NCBI GenBank assembly: GCA_964490005.1
Contig: CAZBBB010000122.1
Span: 1 to 8,799, forward strand
Reading direction: 5' to 3'
Source of the DNA: CAZBBB01 sp964490005
GTDB lineage: Bacteria; Planctomycetota; B15-G4
DNA length: 8,799 nucleotides
Shown: positions 1-6,325 of the stretch, one piece after another
Numbering within the stretch: position 1 is the first letter of the stretch
Layout of the letters: every line of letters starts with the position of its first letter
Made by a program: the position numbers and the translations under genes
Notes under the pieces: model-generated
The model's database searches: none
The model's input: the letters and a program-made list of their open reading frames with translations, nothing else
Told to the model about the DNA's origin: nothing

Positions 1-582
1 GGCCCGCGCCTTGAGCGCGCGCAGCAGGCTGCCGTGCCGCTCGGCCAGCGCGGCGAGCTGCGGGAAGGCCGCGCGCAGCGAGAGCTGCTCGGGGTCGCCG
101 GCGAACACGCCCGTCACGAAGGGATCGACGAGCCGCTCGAGCACTTCGGCGCCGAGACGGTGGCGCACGAAGTCGGCCACCGAGCCGTCGAGCGCGACGC
201 CCGGCCGGCGGAACGGCTCGGTCAGCGCCCGCAGGCGGCCGCGGCGCGAGAGCAGGTCGCTGCGCAGCAGCGCCCGCGAGTCGAGCGGCAGCTCGACGAG
301 CGCGCCCTCACGCAGCAGCCAGCGCCTGTGCGCGGCGGCCGGCGCCGGTACGGGCGCCAGCGCCAGCTCGCCGAGCAGCGCGCGCAGCTCGGCCGAGCCG
401 TCCTGCAGCGCCTCGGGGCCGCGCTCGAAACGGAAGCCCTCGCGCGACTCGCTGGCCACCAGGCCGCCGGCGCGCGGCGCCGCGTCGAGCACGAGCAGTT
501 CCGCCGACCGGCCCCGTCCCTGGGCGTAGGCCAGCCCGGAGATCCCGGCCCCCACGACGATCGTCGCCACCGCGCGCGCCAT
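1..582 (-). CDS. hemY: Protoporphyrinogen oxidase, HemY type (5' part, runs off left edge)
   Basis: FAD-dependent oxidase expected to convert protoporphyrinogen IX to protoporphyrin IX, the step before ferrochelatase; family members are usually membrane-associated and use O2. Only the first 194 residues are in the window; family members are about 450-480 residues, so more than half is missing. The N-terminus carries the FAD dinucleotide-binding motif VVGAGISGL (residues 9-17), with an acidic residue (D33) at the end of the second strand followed by a GG turn (39-40). Residues 154-174 give the family signature PFVTGVFAGDP followed by LSLRAAFP. The ATG at 582 lies two codons after the stop of the upstream gene (TGA GCG CGC ATG) in the same frame, with no clear Shine-Dalgarno, so translation is probably coupled. 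Because HemN lies in the same operon, the substrate is more likely protoporphyrinogen than coproporphyrinogen (the substrate of CgoX-type relatives), but the visible part cannot decide this. Confidence 0.9.
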   Translation of the reverse strand, partial: MARAVATIVVGAGISGLAYAQGRGRSAELLVLDAAPRAGGLVASESREGFRFERGPEALQDGSAELRALLGELALAPVPAPAAAHRRWLLREGALVELPLDSRALLRSDLLSRRGRLRALTEPFRRPGVALDGSVADFVRHRLGAEVLERLVDPFVTGVFAGDPEQLSLRAAFPQLAALAERHGSLLRALKARA

Positions 583-588
583 GCGCGC

Positions 589-2040
589 TCAGGATGGCGC
601 ATCGAGGCTCGCGCTCAAAACGGGAGTCGAGCCGCCGCTGCGCGACTGCGCCACGCAGCCGGCCTCGCTCGTGCTGCGGCCGAGCAGCAGGCGCAGCGCC
701 GAGAGCAGCTCGGGCTGGCGGAAGACGTAGCCGGCCTGAGCCAGCGCCGCGGGCTGCACGCGCGTGCTCGAGAGCAGCAGGTCGTCGGCGAGCTGCCCGG
801 CCAGCGCGCGCAGCGCGAAGGCCGGCACCGGCGCGATCGCCGGACGCCCGAGCGCCGCGCCGAGCGCCGCGCTGAACTGGCCGTTCGTGACGGGCTGCGG
901 CGCGACCACGTTGAGCGCGCCCTCGACGGACTCGTCGACGATCGCGTGGTGCAGCGCGCCGATCACGTCCTCGATCGAGACCCAGCTCATCCACTGCCGG
1001 CCGTGGCCGAGGCGGCCGCCCAGGCCCAGCCGGAAGGGCGTCAGCATCTTCGCCAGCGCGCCGCCGCGCGGCGAGAGCACCACGCCGAGTCGCGCGTGCA
1101 CGACGCGGATGCCGGCCGCGCGCGCCGCGTCGGCCGCCGCCTCCCACTCGCGGCAGACCTCGGGCAGGAAGCCCGTGCCCGGCGCGGCGTCCTCGTCGAG
1201 CAGTTCGTCGCCGCGGTCGCCGTACAGGCCGATCGCCGAGGCGCACACGAGCACGCGCGGCGGGTCCTTCATGGCGGCCAGCGTGCGCGCGAGCAGCGCC
1301 GTACCCTGCACGCGGCTGTCGCGGATGGCGGCGCGGCGCGCGGCCGTCCAGCGGCCGCCGGCGATGTTCTCGCCCGCCAGGTGCACGACCGCGTCGAGGC
1401 CGGCCAGCGCCTCGGGGTCGAGGCGTCCGGCGGCCGGGTCCCACGCCACGTGGAAGGGCGGCGGCGTCCCGCGAGCGCGCACGATGCGCACGAGTTCGTG
1501 CCCGCCGGTGCGCAGGAAGGGGATGAGCGCCGAACCCACCAGGCCGCTGCTGCCGGTGATGCCGATGCTCAGCGGCGTCGTACCCGCGTGCGCCAGCAGG
1601 TCGCGGGCCGTGACGGCGTGGCGCCAGGTGAAGCTGGCGGCGATGCGGCGCGCGACGTAGCCGCCGAAAAGCGGCGCCACCAAGCGGTGCAGCGGCAGTT
1701 CGTAGCGGATGCGGTCGATGAGGCGGCACTCGTGTTCGCCGCGCGGCTCGAAACGGTGCTCGTGCAGCCAGGCGCGCATCGGCCCGCTGGCCTGGCTGTC
1801 GGTGAACAGCCGCCCCCACTGCACGTCGCCGTGCACCGCGACCCAGCGCGCCGTGAACGGGCCGATCTTGAGGCGCAGCACGAAGCGGCTGCCGGGGGCG
1901 ATGCTGCCCGGCGTGTGGTCCTCGACCTGCAGCGACTCCCAGGGCGGCAGCAGCCGCTCGAAGGCGCCGTTGCGGGCGTGCCACGCGAAGGCCTCGTCGG
2001 CCGAGGCCGGCAGGAGCGTGCTGCGTTCGAAGATCTCCAT
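589..2040 (-). CDS. SRPBCC domain / NAD(P)-dependent epimerase fusion, TIGR01777 (YfcH/SDR39U1-like) family
   Basis: A 483-residue two-domain protein of unknown substrate. Residues 1 to about 150 look like a SRPBCC (START-like) ligand-binding domain: it opens MEIFERST and has the PFTARWVAVH and SGPMRAWLHEHRF segments typical of this N-terminal extension. From about 157 an extended-SDR epimerase fold follows, with the nucleotide motif GITGSSGLVG (160-169), VHLAGENIAGGRW (219-231), SAIGLYGDRGDE (268-279), LSPRGGALAKML (322-333) and MSWVSIEDV (351-359), all hallmarks of the TIGR01777 family (E. coli YfcH, human SDR39U1). The family is sometimes labelled 'cell division inhibitor', which I would not use. 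The ATG at 2040 is chosen because GGGAG lies 4 bases upstream; an in-frame ATG at 2061 would add seven residues (MAGCGSA). The Ser-rich tail after about 455 looks non-conserved. It sits 56 bases after hemN and 6 bases before hemY, which suggests a heme-linked role by context only. Confidence 0.9.
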   Translation of the reverse strand: MEIFERSTLLPASADEAFAWHARNGAFERLLPPWESLQVEDHTPGSIAPGSRFVLRLKIGPFTARWVAVHGDVQWGRLFTDSQASGPMRAWLHEHRFEPRGEHECRLIDRIRYELPLHRLVAPLFGGYVARRIAASFTWRHAVTARDLLAHAGTTPLSIGITGSSGLVGSALIPFLRTGGHELVRIVRARGTPPPFHVAWDPAAGRLDPEALAGLDAVVHLAGENIAGGRWTAARRAAIRDSRVQGTALLARTLAAMKDPPRVLVCASAIGLYGDRGDELLDEDAAPGTGFLPEVCREWEAAADAARAAGIRVVHARLGVVLSPRGGALAKMLTPFRLGLGGRLGHGRQWMSWVSIEDVIGALHHAIVDESVEGALNVVAPQPVTNGQFSAALGAALGRPAIAPVPAFALRALAGQLADDLLLSSTRVQPAALAQAGYVFRQPELLSALRLLLGRSTSEAGCVAQSRSGGSTPVLSASLDAPS

Positions 2041-2044
2041 GGCG

Positions 2045-2049
2045 CTCCC
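2045..2049 (-). promoter_or_regulatory. Ribosome binding site of the SRPBCC/epimerase gene
   Basis: GGGAG on the minus strand ends 4 bases before the ATG at 2040. It supports that start over the in-frame ATG at 2061, which has no comparable purine-rich stretch at a useful distance. The spacing is slightly short, so the choice is likely rather than certain. Confidence 0.55.
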
Positions 2050-2096
2050 ACACCCTGCCATGACCGGCGGGCGAATTCCCGTGACGACCGGCCTGC

Positions 2097-3536
2097 TCAG
2101 AGGGTCTGGCTGAACTTCGGCCCGCCGGCCTCGCCGGATTCGGGCCCGCTCCCAAGAGGCGGCCGGCGCCTGCGGAAATACTCGTCGAAGACCATCGCCA
2201 GGTGGCGCAGGAACAGCCGGCCGCGCGGCAACACCTCCAGGCGGCGCTCGTCCAGCGTGCAGAAGCCCTCCTCCGCGAAGGGGCGCAGCTCGGCCCACTC
2301 GGCGGCGAAGTGGCCGGCCAGGTCGGCGCGGCCGGTGGCGTCCTGCAGCTCGTCGAGGTCGATCCGCATGGCGCACATCAGCGAGAGGATCGTCGCGCGC
2401 CGCAGCTCGTCCTCGGGGGAGAGCCGCAGGCCGCGCACGGTCGCCAGCCTGCCCGCCGCCAGCGCCGGCTCGTACTCCCGCGTGCTGCGCGCGTTCTGCA
2501 GGTAGGCGCCGGCCAGGTCGCCGATGGCCGACATGCCGATGCCGATCAGGTCGCGCGCGGGCCGCTCGGCGTAACCCATGAAGTTCCTGTGCAGGGTGCC
2601 CTCGCGCAGCGCCGTGAACAGCCGGTCGCTGCGCTTGGCGAAGTGGTCGAGACCGACGACCTCGTAACCGGCCGCCCCGAGCGTCTGCAGGGCGAGGCCG
2701 AAGAGGCGCGCGCGCGCCACGGGACCGGGCAGGGCGTGCCGCTCGAGCAGCTTCTGCGCCGGCTTGAGCCACGGCACGTGCGCGTAGCCGAACACCGCGA
2801 GGCGGTCGGGAGACAACTGCACGATGGCGTCGAGCGTCGCGCCGAAGCCGGCCTCGGTCTGCCCGGGCAGGCCGTACATGAGGTCGACGTTGATGCCGTC
2901 GACGCCGCGCGCGCGGAAGCGCTCGACGAGCGCCAGCGTCTCGTCGCGGGTCTGGTCGCGCTTGACGACCCGCTGCACGGCCGGATCGAAGTCCTGCACG
3001 CCCATGCTCACGCGGTTGAAGCCCAGCTCGCAGAGCGCGTCGATCTGTTCGGCCGTCGTGACGTGCGGGTCGACCTCGAGCGAGACCTCCGCGCCGGGCC
3101 GCAGCGTGAAGCGGCGCGTGATCGCGCCGAAGAGCCGCCGCAGCTGCGCGACCGAGAGGAAGGTCGGCGTGCCGCCGCCCCAGTGCAGCTGCGCCAGGCC
3201 GCGTCGCGCGCCGAGCTGGCCGGCGACCAGCTCGAGTTCGCGCTCGACGGCGTCGAGGTAGCTCTCGGCGCGGTCCTGCCGGCCGCTGATCTCGACGGTG
3301 CAGCCGCAGTACAGGCACAGCCGCTCGCAGAAGGGCAGGTGCACGTAGAGCGCGAGCGGTTCGTCGGGGCGGCGGGCGGCGCGCGCGTAGGCGGCGGCCG
3401 CGTCGTCCGGGCCGAAGGCCTCGGTCCACTCGGGCGCGGTCGGGTAGCTGGTGTAGCGCGGCCCGCTGCTCGACAGGCGCAGCAGCAGCTCCTCGGTGAG
3501 CCCGAGCGCGGAGAGGCCGTCGCGCGGCGCGCTCAC
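2097..3536 (-). CDS. hemN: Oxygen-independent coproporphyrinogen III oxidase (radical SAM)
   Basis: Decarboxylates and oxidises two propionates of coproporphyrinogen III to vinyls, giving protoporphyrinogen IX without O2, in the cytoplasm, using S-adenosylmethionine and a [4Fe-4S] cluster. 479 residues, close to E. coli HemN (457). Visible motifs: the N-terminal GPRYTSYPTA (25-34); Tyr64 of YVHLPFC; the cluster motif C70-x3-C74-x2-C77 followed by G-C79, the CxxxCxxCxC pattern of true HemN; GGGTPTFL (120-127); FNRVSMGVQDFD (173-184); and NVDLMYGLPGQT (216-227). The C-terminal HemN domain is present, with NFMGYAE (318-324) and LIGIGMSAIGD (330-340). This separates it from the heme chaperone HemW, which lacks the extra cysteine and these regions. 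The GTG at 3536 overlaps the hemE stop by four bases (GTGA). A Gly/Pro-rich tail after FDEYFRRRR (450-458) seems non-conserved. Confidence 0.96.
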   Translation of the reverse strand: MSAPRDGLSALGLTEELLLRLSSSGPRYTSYPTAPEWTEAFGPDDAAAAYARAARRPDEPLALYVHLPFCERLCLYCGCTVEISGRQDRAESYLDAVERELELVAGQLGARRGLAQLHWGGGTPTFLSVAQLRRLFGAITRRFTLRPGAEVSLEVDPHVTTAEQIDALCELGFNRVSMGVQDFDPAVQRVVKRDQTRDETLALVERFRARGVDGINVDLMYGLPGQTEAGFGATLDAIVQLSPDRLAVFGYAHVPWLKPAQKLLERHALPGPVARARLFGLALQTLGAAGYEVVGLDHFAKRSDRLFTALREGTLHRNFMGYAERPARDLIGIGMSAIGDLAGAYLQNARSTREYEPALAAGRLATVRGLRLSPEDELRRATILSLMCAMRIDLDELQDATGRADLAGHFAAEWAELRPFAEEGFCTLDERRLEVLPRGRLFLRHLAMVFDEYFRRRRPPLGSGPESGEAGGPKFSQTL

Positions 3537-4615
3537 GGCGAGCGCACCGCTTCCGGCGCGGGCCCGCCCGAGCGCACGGCCTCGACGAAGGCCGCCACGC
3601 AGGCCGGGTCGGTCTCCTTGAGCACGCCGTGGCCGAGGCTGGCGATCCAGCCCGGGCGGCCGGCGGCCTCGGCGCGCAGGGCCCGCGCGCGCCGCGCGAC
3701 CTCCTCGGGCGGCGCGAGCAGCGCCGCCGGGTCGAGATTGCCCTGCAGCGCGACGCGGCCGCCGTGGCGCGCCAGCGCCGCGCCCAGATCGCTGCGCCAG
3801 TCGAGCGCGACGGCCTCGACGCCCAGCGAGACGAGCGCGTCGAGCAGGTGTCCGCCGTCGCGGATGAAACCCATCCGCGGGGCGAGGCCCGAGGCCGGCG
3901 CGAGCGCGCGCGCCGTCCACGGCGCGGCGTGCCGCTCGTAGTCCTCGACGGTGAGCGCGCCGGCCCAGGTGTCGAACAGCACCACGGCCTGCGCGCCGCA
4001 CTCGATCTGGTAGCGCAGGTGCCGGCCGACGACCAGCGCGAGCTTGTCCATGAGCCGCGCGTACAGCGCGGGCTCGTGGTACATGAGGCGACGCAGCCCG
4101 GCCGAGCTGCCGCCGCCCGCGCCCTGCACCGCGTAGCAGGCCAGCGTGAAGGGCGCGCCGCAGAAGCCCAGCAGCGTGACCTCGTCGGGGAGCCCGGCGC
4201 GCACGAGGCGCAGCGCCTCGCCGACGTAGCCCAGCTCCTGCGCGGGGTCGATCGCGGCCAGCGCGTCGATGTCGGCCGCTCCGGCGAGCGGCCGCGCGAA
4301 GACCGGCCCGCGCCCCTCGAGAAAGTCGAGCTCCATGCCCATCGCCTGCAGCGGCAGCAGGATGTCGGAGAACAGGATCGCCGCGTCGACGCCGAAGCGG
4401 CGCACGGGCTGCAGCGTGACCTCGGCCGCGAGTTCAGGCGTGCGCGCCATCGCGAGAAAGCCGCCGGCCGCCTTGCGCACGCGCTGGTACTCGGGCAGGT
4501 AGCGGCCCGCCTGGCGCATGAGCCAGACCGGCGGGCGCGGCAGGGGCTGGCGGCGCAGCGCCGCGAGCAGCGGCGGGTCGGCGGTGAGGGGCGTCGTGCT
4601 CGCGGGCGGTCTCAT
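3533..4615 (-). CDS. hemE: Uroporphyrinogen decarboxylase
   Basis: Cytoplasmic, cofactor-free enzyme that removes four carboxylates from uroporphyrinogen III to give coproporphyrinogen III. 360 residues, normal for the family. Signatures: PVWLMRQAGRYLPEY (29-43), whose Arg34 and Arg38 bind substrate carboxylates; FSDILLPLQAMGM (82-94) with the catalytic Asp84; GFCGAPFTLACY (150-161) with the conserved active-site Tyr161; QGNLDP (291-296); and SLGHG (326-330) with the conserved active-site His329. The position before LGHG is Ser where many family members have Asn, and the acidic turn EEGGGS-like region reads QGAGGGSS; neither change touches a catalytic residue. The ATG at 4615 directly follows a GAGAGAGAG tract and lies 34 bases after the response-regulator stop, the largest gap in the right half of the operon. 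It feeds HemN, whose gene overlaps its stop by four bases. Confidence 0.97.
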   Translation of the reverse strand: MRPPASTTPLTADPPLLAALRRQPLPRPPVWLMRQAGRYLPEYQRVRKAAGGFLAMARTPELAAEVTLQPVRRFGVDAAILFSDILLPLQAMGMELDFLEGRGPVFARPLAGAADIDALAAIDPAQELGYVGEALRLVRAGLPDEVTLLGFCGAPFTLACYAVQGAGGGSSAGLRRLMYHEPALYARLMDKLALVVGRHLRYQIECGAQAVVLFDTWAGALTVEDYERHAAPWTARALAPASGLAPRMGFIRDGGHLLDALVSLGVEAVALDWRSDLGAALARHGGRVALQGNLDPAALLAPPEEVARRARALRAEAAGRPGWIASLGHGVLKETDPACVAAFVEAVRSGGPAPEAVRSP

Positions 4616-4624
4616 CTCTCTCTC
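4616..4624 (-). promoter_or_regulatory. Ribosome binding region of hemE, (GA)n tract
   Basis: On the minus strand GAGAGAGAG abuts the ATG at 4615. Its GAG units, about 3-6 bases from the start codon, can pair with the anti-Shine-Dalgarno. It is the only purine-rich stretch in the 34-base gap (4616-4649), where I see no promoter and no terminator hairpin. Confidence 0.5.
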
Positions 4625-4649
4625 GTCGAAGGGCGCGTGCGGGCGGGCG

Positions 4650-5345
4650 TCAGGGCGTGAGCCGGTACCCCGTGCCGCGCACGGTGTGGATGTAGCGCGG
4701 GTTGCGCGCGTCGGGTTCGAGCAGCCGGCGCAGGCGCACGACGAAGTTGTCGATCGTGCGCGTGGTCGGAAAGGCGTCGTAGCCCCAGACGCGGTCGAGG
4801 ATCTCGGCGCGCGAGACGACCTCGCCCGGCCGCTCGGCCAGGCAGCGCAGGATCATGGTCTCCTTGGGCGAGAGCGCGATCGTGCGGCCGCCGACGTGGG
4901 CCGCGCAGCCGCGCAGGTCGACGCGCGCCTCGCCCAGGCGCAACTCGTCGCCCGTCGGCGAGGGGCCGGCGAACCAGGCCGTGCGGCGCAGGATGGCCTT
5001 CACGCGCAGGATCAGCTCGGCCAGGTCGAAGGGCTTGGCCAGGTAGTCGTCGCCGCCCGCCGCCAACCCGCGCACCCGGTCGTCGCGCGAGGCACGCGCC
5101 GTCAGGAACAGGATCGGCACGTCGCGTCCCTCGCGCCGCAGCGTCTCGCACACGGCGAAGCCGTCGAGGCCCGGCAGCATCACGTCGAGCAGCAGCAGGT
5201 CGGGAGGGCTCTCGCGCACGCGCTGCAGGGCCTGCGCGCCGTCGGCGAGCCGCTCGACGCGCCAGCCCTCGAGTTCGAGATTGTCCGCGATCACCTCGGC
5301 CAGGTGCGCCTCGTCCTCGACGACCAGCAGACGCTCGCCGCTCAT
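4650..5345 (-). CDS. Two-component response regulator, OmpR/PhoB family
   Basis: DNA-binding response regulator of 231 residues, the usual length. The receiver domain (about 4-118) has the acidic pair E10-D11, the phospho-acceptor Asp54 in LLLDVMLPGLDGF, Thr82 in FLTARAS and Lys104 in YLAKPFDLAEL, so all residues for phosphotransfer are present. The C-terminal winged-helix domain (about 130-230) shows LSPKETMILRCLAERPGEVVS-like order (158-178, key residues L158, E162, R167), VWGYD (186-190), the recognition-helix region RTIDNFVVRLRRLLE (196-210) and the terminal RGTGYRL (223-229). Its ATG overlaps the kinase stop (ATGA, 5342-5345), so the pair is co-translated and almost certainly cognate. 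The regulon is not visible from this window; control of the surrounding heme genes is a reasonable inference. No specific named regulator (HssR, HrrA, PhoB) can be assigned on sequence alone. Confidence 0.95.
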   Translation of the reverse strand: MSGERLLVVEDEAHLAEVIADNLELEGWRVERLADGAQALQRVRESPPDLLLLDVMLPGLDGFAVCETLRREGRDVPILFLTARASRDDRVRGLAAGGDDYLAKPFDLAELILRVKAILRRTAWFAGPSPTGDELRLGEARVDLRGCAAHVGGRTIALSPKETMILRCLAERPGEVVSRAEILDRVWGYDAFPTTRTIDNFVVRLRRLLEPDARNPRYIHTVRGTGYRLTP

Positions 5346-6325
5346 GCGCCCGCCCCGGCCTTCGGCGCCAGCGGCAGCTCGACGCGCAGTTCGGTGCCGC
5401 CGCCGGGCAGGCCGTCGCGCGCGCGCGCCGCGCCGCCGCGCGCGCGGGCCAGCTCGCGCACGAGGTACAGGCCGAGGCCCGCGCCCGGGCGCGTGCGCCG
5501 CGACTCGTCGCCGCCGCGCACGAAAGCGCCGAAGATCTGCTCGGGGTCGGCGCCGCGCAGGCCCGGCCCGTGGTCGCGCACGGTGAGCACGGCGCGCCCG
5601 CCGTCGACCGCCACGCGCACCTGCACGGCCGGCGTCTCGCCGCCGTACTTGAGCGCGTTGCTCACGAGGTTGTCGAGGATGCGCGTCACGGCCTCCTCGT
5701 CGGCCAGCGCGCGCACGGCGCCCTCGACCTCGCAGACGACCGTCCCGGGCTGCCCCTCGTGCGCCGCGGCGAGCCGCTCGACGCGGGCGGCCGCGAGCGC
5801 CCCCAGGTCGAGCGGCACCGGGCGCACCTCGACGCCGCGCTCGGCGATGCGGCGGCCCTCGAGCAGGTCCTCGACGAGGCTCGAGAGGCGCGTGAGGTCC
5901 TCGTGGGCGTGCCGGACGTAGCGCGCGGCCTTCTCGCCGGTCGCGCGCCCGAGCGCCAGACTCTCGAGATACAGGCGCGCCGAGGCCAGCGGCGAGCGCA
6001 GCTCGTGCGTCACCGCGGAAAGGAAGTCGCGCTGCTGGCGCGCCAGCTCGCTCTCGCGGTGCAGCGCGCGCAGCACGAACCACACCGAAGCCAGCATGAG
6101 CAGGCCCAGGAAGGCCGTCTCCGCCAGGAACATGCGCGCCGTCGTACCCGTGACCTCCTCGAGCGCGCGCCGCTGCGCCTCGTCGAGCGGCGCGCCGCTC
6201 TCGGCCAGGTGCCCGGCGAGCAACGCGCCCTCGTGGCTGAAGAAGTAGACCCACCAGCCGACGAGCGCGGCGTAGAGCGCCACGATGAGCAGGTAGAGCT
6301 GCAGCGGGCGTCGCAGGGGCTTCAC
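5342..6325 (-). CDS. Membrane sensor histidine kinase
   Basis: A short 327-residue kinase, presumed partner of the next gene. Two membrane segments are visible, about 8-29 (LQLYLLIVALYAALVGWWVYFF) split around Leu10 and Phe29, and about 66-86, flanking a periplasmic loop of only about 35 residues. The DHp domain follows at once, with no room for a HAMP domain: the phospho-acceptor His107 sits in AVTHELRSPLASARLYLE, about 20 residues after the second membrane segment. The ATP-binding domain has the N box LDNLVSNALKYGG (218-229), G1 box RDHGPGL (250-256), F box IFGAFVRG (264-271) and G2 box GAGLGLYL (281-288), so it should be active. The GTG at 6325 is chosen because it overlaps the hemL stop (GTGA) and has GGAGG seven bases upstream. 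The signal is unknown; the short loop, which has His31 and His39, may sense something in or at the membrane. Confidence 0.95.
   Translation of the reverse strand: MKPLRRPLQLYLLIVALYAALVGWWVYFFSHEGALLAGHLAESGAPLDEAQRRALEEVTGTTARMFLAETAFLGLLMLASVWFVLRALHRESELARQQRDFLSAVTHELRSPLASARLYLESLALGRATGEKAARYVRHAHEDLTRLSSLVEDLLEGRRIAERGVEVRPVPLDLGALAAARVERLAAAHEGQPGTVVCEVEGAVRALADEEAVTRILDNLVSNALKYGGETPAVQVRVAVDGGRAVLTVRDHGPGLRGADPEQIFGAFVRGGDESRRTRPGAGLGLYLVRELARARGGAARARDGLPGGGTELRVELPLAPKAGAGA

Noticed and set aside
2041..2061. Alternative epimerase start at the ATG at 2061
   Set aside because: It adds only seven residues (MAGCGSA) absent from the usual MEIFERST-like start, and lacks a good Shine-Dalgarno; the GGGAG at 2045-2049 favours 2040.
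2041..2096. Possible hairpin terminator in the 56-base hemN-epimerase gap
   Set aside because: Only a 4-base CGGG/CCCG stem around a loop containing part of GAATTC, with an unpaired outer region and no T-run. Too weak to call a terminator, and the next gene is closely spaced with its own Shine-Dalgarno.
34..2505. Very long plus-strand open frame (823 codons), with several other long plus-strand frames along the window
   Set aside because: They lie antisense to well-supported minus-strand genes, show Arg/Ala/Gln-rich low-complexity translations without recognisable motifs, and are what very high GC produces by chance because stop codons are rare.
4616..4624. GA dinucleotide repeat as a phase-variable tract
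   Set aside because: Only four and a half units; length fits a Shine-Dalgarno region, and such short tracts are not known to slip at a useful rate.
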